The notes: a model not told the origin generated them from the letters alone. A stretch of 64,000 bases of DNA from Megaustenia siamemsis (GCA_032433765.1 JAVIAB010000073.1:64374199-64438198), one strand, 5' to 3'; shown: positions 21,198 through 33,583, counted from the first letter of the stretch. A program made the numbers and translations.

Positions 21198-22451
21198 CTA
21201 TCTATCTATTGACCTTTCGAGCCATAGCCGGCCCATAGGGCGTAGACCAAGATACTCCTTCTCTTATCTGAATTTTTATTCTAGCAGTTTTCAATTCTTT
21301 TAAAGATATTTTATCAAATCTCACCATTTATCTCTGTTCTGTGCAAGCAGCTCTATCTCATTGAGGGAGCCGATTCCTGCTGCTCTTGCCTCTCTCATCA
21401 ATATTCTTCTCAGTGTCTCTCTGGGTCTTCCTCTTTTTCTCTTACCTGTTGTTTCCCACATGAGGGCTTGCTTTGCTATTCGGTTATTATCTCTTCTCAT
21501 CACATGTCCAACATATGACCATCGTCTTTTCTTTATTACTGAAGATTTTAGTAGTTGATTGGCAATTTCTCTATTTTCCTCATTTGTTTTGAATTCGTTC
21601 CACGCTATACCAAGTATTTTCCTTAGACATTTATTTTCGAATGCGTTCAACTTTGTTTCTATATCTCTTGTTGTTTTCCAGCATTCACATGCATACGTAA
21701 GGGTTGATAGTACATTTGATTTGAATAGTCTAAGTTTTGTGTTTGTGCTGATGAGTTTTGATTTTCACAACTTTTCAAGGCTTCTGAAAGACATTGCTGC
21801 TTTAGCTATTCTGATTCTAATTTCTTTGCTTGTATCCCCTTCTCGATCAATGTGACTTCCAAGATAGATAAAGTGATCGATCTCTTCCACTGGTTTGTTT
21901 TCCATGTATATTTTGTCGTCTGTAGGAATTAAGCTTTTCATGATTGATCTCAAGCCCAATTTTGCTGGCTATTGATGATAGTTCATTTGTGTTTTCCTGC
22001 ATCGTTTTTATCTGACTGCTGATGAGAACTATGTCATCGGCAAAGTCGAGGTCCTCCAAATGGTCTCCTTGAATCCATTCAATGCCTTTATTACCAGTGC
22101 AGCATTTCTTCATTATGAAGCCCATAACAACTCCAAATATCAAGGGCGATAAAATACATCCTTGTTTAACCCCTAATAAACTTCTTGCAGCTATGTCTGT
22201 CATCATTATGCCTACTCCTTCACAGTGTTTTCCATCTTCCCTTCCATAAAAAAACTACTATTTTATTATCAACAGATTTCCTACCTGTTCCAAGCCAGCA
22301 CATTTCACTTAATCCAAAAATATCTAGATCGTATCTATCCATCTCGCTCGCGACTTGTGCTTGTTTTGTCAGCGCGGCCATTGTTCGTACATTCCAGAAT
22401 CCTATTTTTGTTGTTGTTTTAAGGCCTAAAAAATTATCACTATTTTCACTA
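21198..22451 (-). mobile_element. RTE-A deletion derivative (1.25 kb) with 11-bp TSD
   Basis: The minus strand carries the RTE-A 5' coding end (GFWNVRT-like at about 22390, then MMTDIAARSLL) fused directly to GVKQGCILSPLIFGVVMGFI at about 22172. The rest of the RT and the tail follow, down to the GATA tail at 21198. About 1.75 kb is missing relative to the intact copy. Flanks ATTGAACCTAT (21187-21197 and 22452-22462) are a TSD, so this deleted form is a discrete insertion. Confidence 0.93.
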
Positions 22452-22462
22452 ATTGAACCTAT

Positions 22463-22769
22463 ACATGGACATTAGAATAACATTAGAAAAAAAACCATGA
22501 AGATAAATAAAATAAAACTAGAATACAAGGTAGATTCAGTAGATGAAAAAGGCGTAGTGCATGACTCGCTAAGTTAATTGCCTTTTGCAAGTTTAATCTA
22601 TTAAAATGAAAATGCAATATCACTATAATACACACAATTATGCATGTAATAATGTAAACATACATCATGAAAATTAGCACATCAATGATACAACAACAAT
22701 TGATACAACGTATATATATATCCTTCATTCCACTGTTTGTTATCAGTTTTAAAAGAGTAGTATACATCT
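22463..22769. other. Intron, no recognised element
   Basis: AT-rich, with no coding homology or repeat structure noticed apart from a short TATA microsatellite near 22710. Confidence 0.4.
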
Positions 22770-23955
22770 ACAATGTTTAAACTTGACACATGGAACATAA
22801 AGACCATGTGCCCAGTACCTGTTAAAGCAAACACTGAAAGAAAGGCAAATTAGAACAACAGCCCTCATAGATAAAGAACTAAACAGGCTACATGTCGATA
22901 TTGCTACCCTCCAAGAAATAAAACTCTCAGACTGTGGTTCTGTAAAGGAAGAAAATTATACTTTTTTCTGGCAAGGTCTAAGCCCCGAAAAGCCACGTCT
23001 ACATGGAGTAGACATATAGCTTCGCTGTACATAACAAACATATAAACTCCATAGTGGAGACAAATATTAATAAATTAATATTATTATAGAGGGAAACTTC
23101 AGAGGCGATAATTCAGGGAATCATAAAGGGAAGAGGTATGTACTACAGCACTCAGAAAAAAATGACAAATATACAACAACAGAAAAAAACAAAGAACAAT
23201 ATATGGTCCGAAGCAGGATCGAACCTGTACTCTATGGCACTGCACCTTGCCACGAGAAGTCGAATGCTTAGGAACACTGCCACTCAGCTAACTATATATA
23301 AACTCCATAACCACACCAAAAGGAGTGTCCAAACACTCAATGATACTTCAGCTGCACACAAAGAGTGGATTAATAAACATTATTGGTGCCTATGCACCAA
23401 TGTTGGCTGCATCAGGTGAAGAGAAAGACAATTTATACCAACAATTTCAAATGATCATAGACTCACTTCTAGCACACTATTATATGGATCTGAAACCTGG
23501 ACAACATACTCAAATCATGAAAAAAAAAACTAAATTTCTTCCACATGTGATGTTTCCGCAGAATAATGCACATCAAATGGCAGGACAAAACAACCATTTT
23601 AACTGTCCTGCAAAGTGCTAAGATCCCAAAAATCATGTTGATGCTCAGATGTCGAAGACTAAGATGGCTGGGGCAGGTCCAGCGAATGGAAGAAAAACAA
23701 ATCCCCAAGCAAATATTATATGGTGAACTAATACGCGGAAAAAGACAAATCGGCAGACCTAAACTACAATATAGTAAGTCATCTCTGAATGACTTCTCCA
23801 TATGTGAATATGACTGGGAACATCTGGCAAGTGATCGCACATCATGGAGAGCATGTATAAGGAATGGTATAACATAATTTGTGACTGTGCTAAGGTAAAA
23901 CTTAGAAGAGAAAAAGCTCTTGAAAAAGGATGGAAAACCCTGTGGACCAGTAGGC
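22770..23955 (+). mobile_element. LINE G, internally deleted, with SINE insertion
   Basis: Endonuclease start (LDTWNIKTMCP; ELNRLHVDIATLQEIKLSDC; YTFFWQGLSPEKPRLHGVD), then a tRNA-like SINE (about 23130-23310), then LINIIGAYAPMLAASGEEKD. At about 23470 it jumps to the C-terminal region (MHIKWQDKTTILTVLQSAKI; RRLRWLGQVQRMEEKQIPKQ; YGELIRGKRQIGRPK). Nearly the entire RT is deleted. The family resembles widespread animal LINEs with that C-terminal signature. Confidence 0.78.
23130..23310 (-). mobile_element. tRNA-like SINE fragment
   Basis: The minus strand shows AGTTAGCTGAGTGGCAGTG (A-box region) and ACAGGTTCGATCCTGCTTCG (B box), giving a tRNA-like head inserted in the LINE G endonuclease. The 3' side is A-rich on the complementary strand. 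Boundaries are approximate. Confidence 0.55.
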
Positions 23956-24261
23956 CTGACTTGTTCATTCTATGACCGCGTGTTTGTCAAACATTGGTAG
24001 GATTAGCCACGAGAGAAGCTGTTCGATAAAAACAAAACCTCAAATAAATACACAATAGACCATTAGACCATCTGACAAGACAAAAAGGGCCATACATACA
24101 TCTAAGATGCGAGGAAGAAGGGTCAAAACCTGAAATGAAATACTTTGTAAAAATTATAAAATTACGAGAAAAGACAGAATAAGAAATGACTTTTATAGAA
24201 AAATTGTTGGAATCACATCCTGTGACTATCAGAAAGTAAAGTTATGTAGCCATTTCAATTT
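23956..24261. other. LINE G 3' flank and intron
   Basis: Probably the 3' UTR of the LINE G fragment (CGCGTGTTTGTCAAACATTG) followed by AT-rich DNA. No other feature. Confidence 0.4.
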
Positions 24262-27060
24262 TATTTAATTCATTTGAATGTCATCTCCACATCGAAGGTT
24301 GGCTAACATGGAGCACAACTTTCTGAGTCTCTGGCCTTACAGTGAACATGGTCATAGAATTGCTTGTTCATCTTTTGATGTTTTCAGTTCACTTTGTCTT
24401 GGTCTGCGTTTGCCTCATCTATTTTGTACTTATCCCTCCAAGATGACTTTTAGTAGGGTAATGTGTCTTTTCACATGTCCTAAAAATGTTAGTTGTCTTG
24501 TTCAAACTGTGTTAAGGAGTTATTTTTTTCATTTTTAGCTGATTTAAAACTTAACTGTTTGTATTTTTTTCCTTCCAAGAAAATTTTCCTAATGTTTCTA
24601 TAAATCCACATTTAAAAGGGTTTTGATTTTCTACTTTGTTTTCTTATATAATGATCATGTTTCTGCACCATGCAGGAATGCTGAGTATAGATATAACATT
24701 TTTAGTAGTTTTAGTTTTTGTGTTATTTGCTTTTTGTGAGTATATTTTTCATCTTTTTAAAATTGCTTTTTGCCATTCCTAATCTTTTTATTTGTTTCTG
24801 AGTTACATTTTCCATCACTTGTATCATTTCCAAGATAGTTGTATTCTTTAATTCTTTCTAAGTTCTTTCTATCTGCTTTATATCCACTTGTAGGCTTTGT
24901 GTGTTCTCTTTGTTTATAATCATAGTTTTAGTCTTTTTAATATTCATATCTAAACCATATTCTTTGCTTGTCTTAATTATTTTGTTAATTCGTTATAATT
25001 CTTATGGGTTTTCGGCTAGTAGTATAATTTAGGTTATGGTTAGTCGAAGGCCCTGGTATCACTGCAAACGAATTAAAATCCATAATTGCTCAACTGCCCG
25101 TGCCAGTGGAATCATCCAAATTAACATCTCATCTCATTGAAGGATCCAAACAAAGAAAGGTAGCTGCAGTCCCCATCATAGCAGCTACAGCACACGAAAG
25201 ACATAAAGTCAAGCGGCACCAAAAGTGAACGCAGCTGAATTGTCCTTCTTTACATATCATCATTCATCGTAAGCAATTGGAATATCAAAACACAATCTGG
25301 ATGAAACACACAGCTCATGGTGTGCACAGAGCACTAAACTCAGTAGCTCCGGCAGCAAGTCGGACTTGGAATATGAGGAAACTGCAAAAAGGAACACTTT
25401 TCAGACTATGCCTCAATAGTTTGTGCTGTCTGTCCACTATATTGACCGGTATTCCAATGATGATGTATATTGCAATCAACACAGGACACACTATTGCACA
25501 CACTGTATAGGATTTCAGATCATAGGTCCATAATCTGCTTCACTGGCGAAGATCCCAACCATCAAACTTCCTATCTATACATTGATCTGCATTGGAATGA
25601 TAGAATTAACCATCTTTGCAGCAAAAAATGTAACAGTGAACGTTGACGCAAACATGACCGCGTAATCTTGAAACCAGAAATCCCTATTATATGATGTCAT
25701 CAGTATATCTTAAATTATTATTTATATATCCATTAATGTGATCAAATTTAGGCCTGGCATCTCTATGATGTATTTAAAGAACTGTTCAGTATATAAGTTG
25801 AATAAACATAGAGATAGAATGCAACTGTCTTACTCCTTTTTTTTAAAAATCATGTTATGTGCAGTGTTCTCATTCTTTTATTTTAAGCTGTTTGTGTCCT
25901 GTATGAATTACATATCAATCAATCTTTTTGTCTGCATTATCTAGATGTATAACCTACAAAAAATAGTACAATTTATACAAGAAACAATGTTGTAGATATA
26001 GACAATACTTCAGGTGAATGAAAGATAGATAGATATAGATCTTTCAGGCATTCTATTAGTTATTTATGGTGTATTCTGTTTCTACTAACATCCTTATGCA
26101 GGAGATGACTTCTTTGGTCCTATTGTTTTTTCTGAATCCCCATTGTTGTTCTGCCAACACCATATTGATTTTATTCTGAATTCTTCTCTGTATGACTTCA
26201 AGCAAAATTTTTGTTATATGGCTCACCAGACCTGTTCTAAAGTCACTGCACTTCACAGCCAGTATACTTGCGCAAGGCAATTAGTGCTGATGTTTTTAGT
26301 TCATATGTTATATATATTCTGTTTTGTTTATATCATTGCATATGTCTGTGATTATTCTATACCAAAATCTTCTAGTGCTTCTTTTCTCAATTTGTATGTT
26401 GTCTGGTCCTACAGCTTTTCCTTTGCTTTTCTTTTTATAGCTTTCTCTACTTCATATTTTAAGATTTCATATCCTGACATACACTCTACGATCTTGTCCT
26501 TTTTCCTTAAAATAATTCTGCTATGTATTCCTGCTTTCTGTTTATTATATCTTTATTGTGTGCCTACATTTCTCTTTTTTTTGTTTACAATACTACCTCC
26601 TCCTATGAATTTTGTATTATTATTAGTATTTTTTTTATTTCTGTGTTCATCCCCTTTAGATCTTGTTTCTTTCCCAAGGCTTCTATTTCAAGACATCTTT
26701 GATTGAGACAGTCCTTTCTTTGCCTGTTATAATAAAGATTTCACAATCTATTTTTATATATTGGCTATCTTCTTTGCCTGTCTTCTTTCTTCCATTTTTT
26801 TCAAGATGGCTTCAGTCATTTATTTTTGTTTTCTGATCTCTTTCTCTTTAGGTAAGATGATGTTGGCTTCTTGTATGTTTTTCTTTATGCATTGCCATTT
26901 GGTTGTAAATTTCAGTTTGGATTTTCCTTTCCATTCTGCCCCATACCATATTCCAACAACTTTTGATATGTATTCTTTACCTGTATTGTGTAGGAAAGAT
27001 GTATATTGAAATTCTGTTTGACTCAAACTTGTGTAATAATATATTTATTGTTCTTCTGTC
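24262..27060 (-). mobile_element. RTE-C LINE, split by the R1-R2 repeat
   Basis: The 3' end is at about 24275, with the family CATCTCCACATCGAAGGTTG terminus. The tail and palm are very degenerate to 25040. After the R1-R2 block the RT continues (25700-26280): RIQNKINMVLAEQQWGFRKN, then linker sequence to about 27050 (KWQCIKKNIQEANIILPKEK). Multiple stops. No usable ORF remains. Confidence 0.7.
25045..25690 (+). repeat. R1-R2 repeat unit inserted in RTE-C
   Basis: R1 (25050-25230) and R2 (25262-25450) occur in the same order as at 8.62 kb, with about 240 bp of further sequence. RTE-C motifs either side (GCTAGTAGTATAATTTAGG left; ATCAGTATATCTTAAATTAT right) show it interrupts the LINE next to its YADD-coding region. 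Confidence 0.6.
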
Positions 27061-27149
27061 TGTTTCTCTTTAGTTTTATTTTATTTCATTGATGAAAATA
27101 ATCTTTGAGAGGACCCTTCTTTCAATCATGACATTAACAATGATATATA

Positions 27150-28130
27150 TTCAAAAAGGCAAGGAAGGAAGTCAGCACTATCAAGATAATAGCCAATGTC
27201 AAGGCAATCATTGCTATTTTTGCTTATGAAAATCTTTGATACTGACAATGCTGGAATTGGTCTGGGTATGCTTGCTCTCTTGTAAATGTACATCACATAG
27301 TTACAAAGAGTTCAAAATGAGAGCCTTTGAGCAGTGCTAGGATGCAGAGGAGATACATTTAACTGATCAATGAGACACCTACTGGACTTACCAAGCAATA
27401 GAATGTGTCACAAATATGCTCAGGTCAGGGTCTACTTGAATGTTGTAAGAACCATAAATGCAAGTCCTCAAACATGGAAAATTTTGGATGGCAGAGACCA
27501 TATGAAGGTTTGTGATTTGGATGACATTAAGGGTAGCATTGATTGGATAGAGGTAACAGCTAGAAAAAAAAGGAAGCTAACAATAGTAATCATTCAACAA
27601 GGCCTAGGAAGTCACAGAGGTCAAAAGTGAATCCACAGAAAAATTGTCATTATCTTAGGACATCATCATCTACACAGACATTTCTGTGCCTTGCAATTGA
27701 CGATTTGCGGCATACCAGCATGGCAGAGAGGTGGTTTGAAAATCTAGCAAATGCTGAATTATAAGTGTTGAGCATGAGGATAAAGATAGAAGTAGCAATT
27801 GTGGCAATATCATGACTGATTACACAGAATGCAAATCATGGCCGCTATGTTGGCCTCAATAAAAAAAGGTTATGAAAGATTAACAGTCATACCCTGCATT
27901 GGGAGCGGATGCAGCTCCTGGATGACTCACAAGAGAGCATATTAACCCGGAAGTACCATCTAGAGCATACTGTGGATCACAGTAATGAAATCATGGGTAG
28001 ACTCATTGACAGTGCCAGCAATAAATGTGGTCTGATTCTAGACAACGAAGAAATTACTAAGTTTGAAGGATGTATACATTGAGGGACTGATGAGTATAGG
28101 GATGAAAAAGGAATAAGGCTAATCTGATGT
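27150..28130 (+). mobile_element. LINE E-related fragment (subfamily E2)
   Basis: Degenerate plus-strand reading: STIKIIANVKAI, then MRHLLDLPSNRMCHKYAQVR at 27370 (cf. MRYLLDFLTMDDKI in LINE E), then IIIYTDISV (RNase H start) near 27665. The order RT C-terminus then RNase H fits LINE E, but identity is low. Confidence 0.5.
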
Positions 28131-28725
28131 GCTTAACTCTTCCAGTACGGAAGGTTTTTATCAATTTAGCAGTACAGATTTCTGAGACAAAATTTATAAT
28201 ATTTTAAAATATTAATCTACATGCTTATATTTATCTAAGATATAACACATTATATATGAATCTTTAGATAATTGAACAAGAAATTATATTTCACCAATAC
28301 CAAGATGATACAAGACATGTAAAAAGATATGGTCTGATGACAATTTACACTAATAAAATTGAGAGTGACGAAATGTGTGGCTAAACGTACATGACCCAAA
28401 CCGGATTGGCGCATTAAAATGTACAGAAAGAGTTAATGGGAAACAAAGATCACCATTCAAAAGGGACAATCAGTCTGAACACACTTTCAGAAATGCTGAT
28501 GCAGGCAGTGGAGCAGATGTGATGATGCCCCAACTGTGAAGTGATTATTTCATGGATACAGTAGATTCCCAAAATATATGTATACAAATCTAAGACTTAT
28601 GATAATGTATGTTTCCTATTTATCTTCACCTGAGAATTTCTACTGACCAAGTTGCTGATCTAAAGTAATTCATCTGCATAAATATTATAGATATAAATAA
28701 TATTGTAATGAAATTTTAAAATGCT
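28131..28725. other. Intron, no recognised element
   Basis: AT-rich; a short GSGADVM-like frame near 28510 could be an endonuclease remnant but is too short to call. Confidence 0.35.
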
Positions 28726-28736
28726 CATCAATATTT

Positions 28737-28998
28737 CTATTGTCCTTTCGAGCCGAAGATGGCACATAGGGCAGAACCACAATCTCAAAAACAGAAACCT
28801 TGCGTGCCAATGTGGCACATATTGCAGAGATCACTGCTCTAAAATATATGGCGCTGTTTCCATAACAATACTTTTTACAATGACAGCTTGTCAAGCCATA
28901 GATCAACCTCCTTAGTCGCCTCTTACGACATGCCTGGAAGGTCACAGTGTCACTATTCTTTACTTCCCTCATAATGAGGCCCCGGTAACACACAGGAA
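28737..28998 (-). mobile_element. sRTE short element, full-length, 11-bp TSD
   Basis: 262 bp without coding capacity. On the minus strand it starts TTCCTGTGTGTTACCGGGGC and ends GCCATCTTCGGCTCGAAAGG ACAATAGA, which is the RTE-A 3' end. Flanks CATCAATATTT (28726-28736 and 28999-29009) are the TSD. Confidence 0.92.
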
Positions 28999-29038
28999 CA
29001 TCAATATTTAATTTAATATTTATTTAGGTAATAACATA

Positions 29039-29415
29039 GGGTGTCCGGTTAGCGCAATCGATAGGCGGTTGGCTTACCACGGCAACAGCCGGGGTTCGTA
29101 CCCTGGCGAGGACACCTGGGTTTTACTAATTCCCTAAAAATTAGTGGGAGCCGTGATAGCTCAGTGGTTAGTGAACTGGACTACTACGGACAAGGGGTAG
29201 GGTTCGATCCCAACCGACGGCTCCGGGTTCACCCAGCCTTAAATGGGTACCGGATTTTTTCTGGGAAAGTAAAGCAGCACGGGCGTAATACCGACCACAT
29301 TACCCCAAAAAAAAAATAATGTGCTGAAGGTCTGTAAAATATAGGGTCACTAACACCATATTTCCCTATACGCCACTTGGCGTGATGGGGGGTACTTTAC
29401 TTTACTTTACTTTTT
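29039..29415 (+). mobile_element. Dimeric SINE (tRNA-like head plus SINE-1) with 10-bp TSD
   Basis: Begins with a 77-bp tRNA-like unit whose acceptor arms GGTGTCC/GGACACC pair perfectly and which has a B box GGTTCGTACCC. A linker (CTAATTCCCTAAAAATTAG, itself an inverted repeat) leads to a complete SINE-1 with its own tRNA-like head (GATAGCTCAGTGGTTAG; GGTTCGATCCC), ending CTTTACTTTACTTTTTT. TSD TAATAACATA at 29029-29038 and 29416-29425 encloses both heads, so they moved as one unit. Confidence 0.95.
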
Positions 29416-29425
29416 TAATAACATA

Positions 29426-29744
29426 TACAATTTACAGATATGTAGATCTCAATTTCAAAATGAGTTTAGTGTCATGAGCACAATCATTTTCATCTTCAGA
29501 ACAGTTGCCCATGCATCAGTGTTCCTGTGATCAGAACATGCCTTAAATGAAAATTGGACATTACCTGTGGGCCTCACATTATTGAAATCATATCATTACA
29601 CTTTGTATATTCAACATTCACTTCATTTTCAATAATTATAGAATGTACTGACAAGCAGTAGTTATAATAATAAAGATACATTTTTCATTGCAATCAAAGA
29701 TAATCTAATTGCATTCAATTTTTTTTTAGGGGGGGGGGGGGAGA
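29426..29744. other. Intron with poly-G tract at its right end
   Basis: No coding homology. A run of 13 G residues lies at 29729-29741, directly before SINE-3. Confidence 0.6.
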
Positions 29745-30050
29745 GTGGAGGTGCTGGGTGGTCTAGAGACAAGATGTCAGCCTCTGGACAAGAAGGTATT
29801 GAGTTCAATGTCTACAACAGGTGGTGGAAAATTTTAAAGTAAAAAAAGTCTAATCTGTGATTTCTTCATGGCTTTACCCTACCCTAATCTCAAGGTAGTG
29901 AGATCTGATGTCTAGTCCTTTTGGATAACGGTGAAAAACAAGTGGTTCAATGTGCATTATACATATGTTAAAGAACCCATGGCAGTTTGAAATTGAAAAA
30001 TATAGGCCAAAAATAGCAGCTGCCAGGGGAAAATAGGAGGAACTAAATCT
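29745..30050 (+). mobile_element. SINE-3 copy
   Basis: Starts near GCTGGGTGGTCTAGAGACAA with a degenerate B-box (GAGTTCAATGTC). It shares with 45.40-45.66 kb the order: GTCTAGAG-AAGAT, CATGGCTTTACC, GTCTAGTC-TTTTGGATAAC, AATATAGGCCAAAAATAGCA GCTG. Both are old and diverged. No clean TSD. Confidence 0.6.
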
Positions 30051-30390
30051 ATTAAAAATGTTAAACCTCTCAACCATAAAAATATGAGAGTACCTCTGAA
30101 GTCGAAGAATATGTGCTTGTATGTATCTGGCGGAGAACACCTGAGCACATGGTTGCTGGTGTGAAGAATAGGAAAAAGTTATTTTCACACAAAATTCAGT
30201 CCTTTGGGATTTCACCAAAGATATAAAGTTGGCAAGCACCAACAAACAATTGTATTCAACATGGATTTAAACTAATTAAATCCCATAGAGAAGCACAGGT
30301 ATAACAGTAGTGTTTAAAATTACATTTCAGGCAACTTACTAGTGACTACTAAGTCAACACAATTATTGTAATTTAATCATAATTACCCAC

Positions 30391-30512
30391 CTATCATTGT
30401 GCTATGTTCACAGCCTTTAAATATTGCTTTCAATGAATTTGGTGCAAACATCATATTCTGAATAAATTCTACATACTTCAGCAAAGCCGCCAAGGCTGCC
30501 AGGCAGTAGTAT
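30391..30512 (-). CDS. MSH4: MSH4 exon (third in window)
   Basis: A 122-bp exon with acceptor GTTTATAG|ATACTAC and donor ATGATAG|GTGGGT. The peptide [19 protein letters not shown] continues [21 protein letters not shown]. This is the most conserved stretch in the window and is nearly identical to vertebrate MSH4 ([19 protein letters not shown]...). One leading base completes the lysine codon from the previous exon. One trailing G joins AT of the next exon to give aspartate, as in MID-S of the family. It lies in the connector part of the MutS fold. Flanking introns hold a SINE-3 copy on one side and LINE E on the other. Confidence 0.95.
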
Positions 30513-30663
30513 CTATAAACATAATAATAATAAACATGATAACAGAAAATACTTATGAAAAGCAACAGCTCTACATCTTATGTTAAATCAATTCTTCTTT
30601 ATCACCTTGCTAATTCTATCTTGCTTATTAGCCATTTGTCAATTATTAGAGGTATTTGAGGTT
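30513..30663. other. Intron between MSH4 exon and LINE E
   Basis: Contains the polypyrimidine and acceptor region of the third MSH4 exon (minus strand). Nothing else. Confidence 0.5.
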
Positions 30664-31405
30664 CAACATCACTGCACTCTGAACATGTCCATAGGTGCTC
30701 AGATCCCCTCTTCAGAAAGTTCTGCAGTGTCCAGCGACTGACGACTCCAGTTCTGTGTTGGTTGATAAATCTTTCTTATATGCCCAGTAAGTTTCTTGTT
30801 TCTGGCTGTGCCCATCATAACTCCATCTCTTTCATCCGAAGGAGTGATGTGGACTCATGGTTGTCGAAGTCCTGTGCCCTTCCCACATCTCAGAGGGCAT
30901 TGAAGATGTCCATCCGATCCATTGGTTGACCGTCTTCAACGATTGTGCAGCTAGCCAATCTGTCCACTCTTTCATTTCCCATACTCCTGCATAACCAGGG
31001 ACTTAGGCAAAGGTGGCCCTACGTATTTTTGAGTTCTGCAATGACTCTACTCATTGCCTATGCACAGAGCCCGCTCCACTTTTCAAAAATCATTCTCATC
31101 GAATCACTCAGTATGCAGGCATGTGTAGTCTTGTGATTCTAACCAGATGAATGTCCTTGTCACTGCCATCACCTCCATCGTCATGCTACTCGTGGTCATA
31201 ACATAAGCAACACCGTCTTCTTTGACTATTTGCCTGCTGAGCGTTCTGTAAATGCCATTGCACTTCTTTGGTGTTATATTACAGATATATATGTATAGAT
31301 GACTGCATCTTCCTCATCACTTTAACTCAGATGAGACTATTGACCTCTGCATTGACCACAACTGAGTTCAATTTCATACATTTCCTGTCGAGTGTGACAA
31401 TACAC
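30664..31405 (-). mobile_element. LINE E, RNase H and 3' end fragment
   Basis: Colinear with the LINE E copy at 1.69-2.35 kb (GCACTCTGAACATGTCCATA GGTGCTCAGATCC; RNase H region with small indels). Minus-strand frames are broken. It includes the ends of the RNase H and the start region near 31260-31330. Confidence 0.8.
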
Positions 31406-31433
31406 AAGTTATATTTTGTTAGAGTTATAATTT

Positions 31434-32607
31434 ATGAGGCGTGTTCAAATGAAACCCACTCAGGCTGCAAAAAGTGGATATACCTAGGAAGCATGATAAT
31501 GTCACATCTGACATAACAAGCACATACAAATGTGCAGTTATATATGCATTCATTCTCTGCATAGTATTATTGGTTTTGCTGCAGGCCATTTGAAAAATGG
31601 CTGATACGATACAGAAATAAACAAAAGAATAAGAATGGCAAAAAAGTAATTTTAATGTCATGAAAAATATACTGACATCAAAATAAATAACACCAGGGCT
31701 AAAACTAAGAAAAGCAAAATGTTATATCTTCTCAACATTCCTATATGGTGCGGAAACATGGACAAGACAAGAAAACAGAACAGAGAATTGAAGCCTTTGA
31801 AATGTGGATATATAGTAGAATAGGTAGAATTGGATAGAAAGAAAAGCAAACAAATGATGAATTCTTAAAACAACTAAAAATGAAAAGAGAACTACTAAAC
31901 ACAATTTTAAAAATACAAATGCGATTTTTGGGCCATGTTAAAAGACGCAACAGCCTACTAAAAGTAATCTTGGAGGGGAAAATACAAGGTAAAAGAGACA
32001 GAGACAGACCAAAACTAACATGGACGAGTAACATCAATAGATGGACAAATCAGTCTATGACAACCTGCACCATCAAAGCAAGAGACAGAGCAGAATGGCG
32101 TTCCATGGTAGCCAACCTTCGTTGCGGAGATGGCACTCGATGATGATGATTCAGAATCTGTTTGCATTATTTTAAACACGAAGGGCTTCTATTGGCAGAC
32201 ATTAAAGAGTCTGGTGTGAACATCAATGCTATCTGCTACAAAGACAAACCAGACAACCTTTTTTACAGCTATCAAGACTAAGAGACCTGGCATTCTTTAG
32301 CATTGTGTGACTCTGTTGCATGACAATGCTCGTCCACATGAGGTAAACATTGTGCAGGAAGCATTAGCAAGGAAGAAGTGGGAAGTTCAGCCCACACCCA
32401 GCCTACAGCAAAAATCGGTCACCATGTAACTTTCATTTGTTTGGATCGTTAAAAAATTCCCTAATGGGGCAACGACTTGACTCCAATACAGATGTCATAG
32501 CCTCAGTGACAAAATGGTTCAATTAGCAACCAACGTAGTTTTTATCCCAAGCAGTGGGATACATGTGTAAATGCCTATAGCGACATTTTTCTAAACAACC
32601 CTCGTGA
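31434..32607 (+). mobile_element. Tc1/mariner transposon remnant, interrupted by RTE-C
   Basis: The left end GAGGCGTGTTCAAATGAA resembles the inverted complement of the right end (GAGGGTTGTTTAGAAAAA), consistent with imperfect terminal repeats. The right part (32150-32590) encodes, with frameshifts, a mariner-type catalytic segment: KTKRPGIL, LLHDNARPHEVNIVQEALAR, FHLFGSLKNSLMGQRLDSNT. RTE-C sequence at about 31515-32150 lies between the left end and this part. The transposase is dead. Confidence 0.75.
31515..32150 (+). mobile_element. RTE-C 3' fragment inside mariner
   Basis: NFNVMKNILTSK-like start, FEMWIYSRIGRIG, MRFLGHVKRRNSLLKVILEG, RPKLTWTSNINRWTNQSMTT, ending in GGCACTCGATGATGATGAT. 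The frame at 31880-32143 stays open to the family end GDGTR. TSD not resolved. Confidence 0.85.
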
Positions 32608-33159
32608 GCACTGGCTTCATAACAATTGCTTTATTTAATTCTGTTACATCTGCTGATGTACCTTTCATACGTTTGTAGTGAAGCCACTGGGATGGGTTTT
32701 ATTTCAGGCTTTGTGCAATGCTAAATAATTATGTCAATTTACCTTCGACAATTAAAACAACAGTGTAATATTCCAATAGATAGTTTTTAAAGTGAGGCAA
32801 GGTAAAAAGTCAAAATAAAGAAATAATTAACTTTTTCTGGACCAAGTGGCTCCACTTATGAAGGTAATACGGGACCAAAACTGACACATCAACTAGGACC
32901 GAGTACAGTTTAATAATTTAATGTCTAGTAACGATTCTGATAAATATTCACTAATACTTGTATTTGATATCTAGAAGAAGCTTCATAATAATTTTTTTTT
33001 ATTACCGCATTATTGTTTACTACAGTATTTTCTTTGTTATGTAAATAGATTGGTTGAATTTTCCATGTAAATGTGTGTTTATTTCTGACAAATAATGGCC
33101 ATACTCATTATTACTCAGAAGTCTACTATTTCTTGTGCCTAATTTCATCATTTGTAGAC
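32608..33159. other. Intron, no recognised element
   Basis: AT-rich; no coding homology. A T9 run near 32992-33000. Confidence 0.4.
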
Positions 33160-33172
33160 ATAAATGCATCTA

Positions 33173-33380
33173 TCTATCTATTGTCCTTTCGAGCCGAAGA
33201 CGGCGCATAGGGCAGAACCACAATTTCAAAAACAGAAACCTTGCGTGCCAAAGTGGGACATATTGCAGAGATCACTACTCTAAAATATATGGCGCTGTTT
33301 CCATAACAATACTTTTTACAATGACAGCTTGTCAAGCCATCGATCAACCTACTTAATCGTCTCTTACGGAATATAAATAT
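33173..33380 (-). mobile_element. sRTE short element, 5'-truncated, 13-bp TSD
   Basis: 3' part of sRTE ending in the GATA-type tail at 33173. It is truncated after GTCTCTTACGGA. TSD ATAAATGCATCTA at 33160-33172 and 33381-33393. Confidence 0.92.
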
Positions 33381-33583
33381 ATAAATGCATCTAATAAAGT
33401 GTATTTTTAAGAACTTTTGATTAGATTGGGTAAAATTTCAAGAAGAATGGATAGCAACACAGTTCTAGTCAGGAAAAATAAAGGTATGTGAAATATGATA
33501 TTTTGAATTGAAAATTCTCTGCCTTTGAATATTTTAATACTAATTTTTATTATTATTTAGTTTTTAAAATAGTATGTAGTAAT

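Noticed and set aside
26143..26706. 187-aa plus-strand hydrophobic frame resembling a multi-pass membrane protein
   Set aside because: It is the antisense of the RTE-C linker and RT; T-rich complement of A-rich LINE coding gives spurious Phe/Leu/Ser-rich frames.
29040..29117. Functional tRNA gene
   Set aside because: Acceptor arms pair and a B box is present, but it lies inside TSD-flanked SINE copies with the same junction twice, so it is a SINE head.
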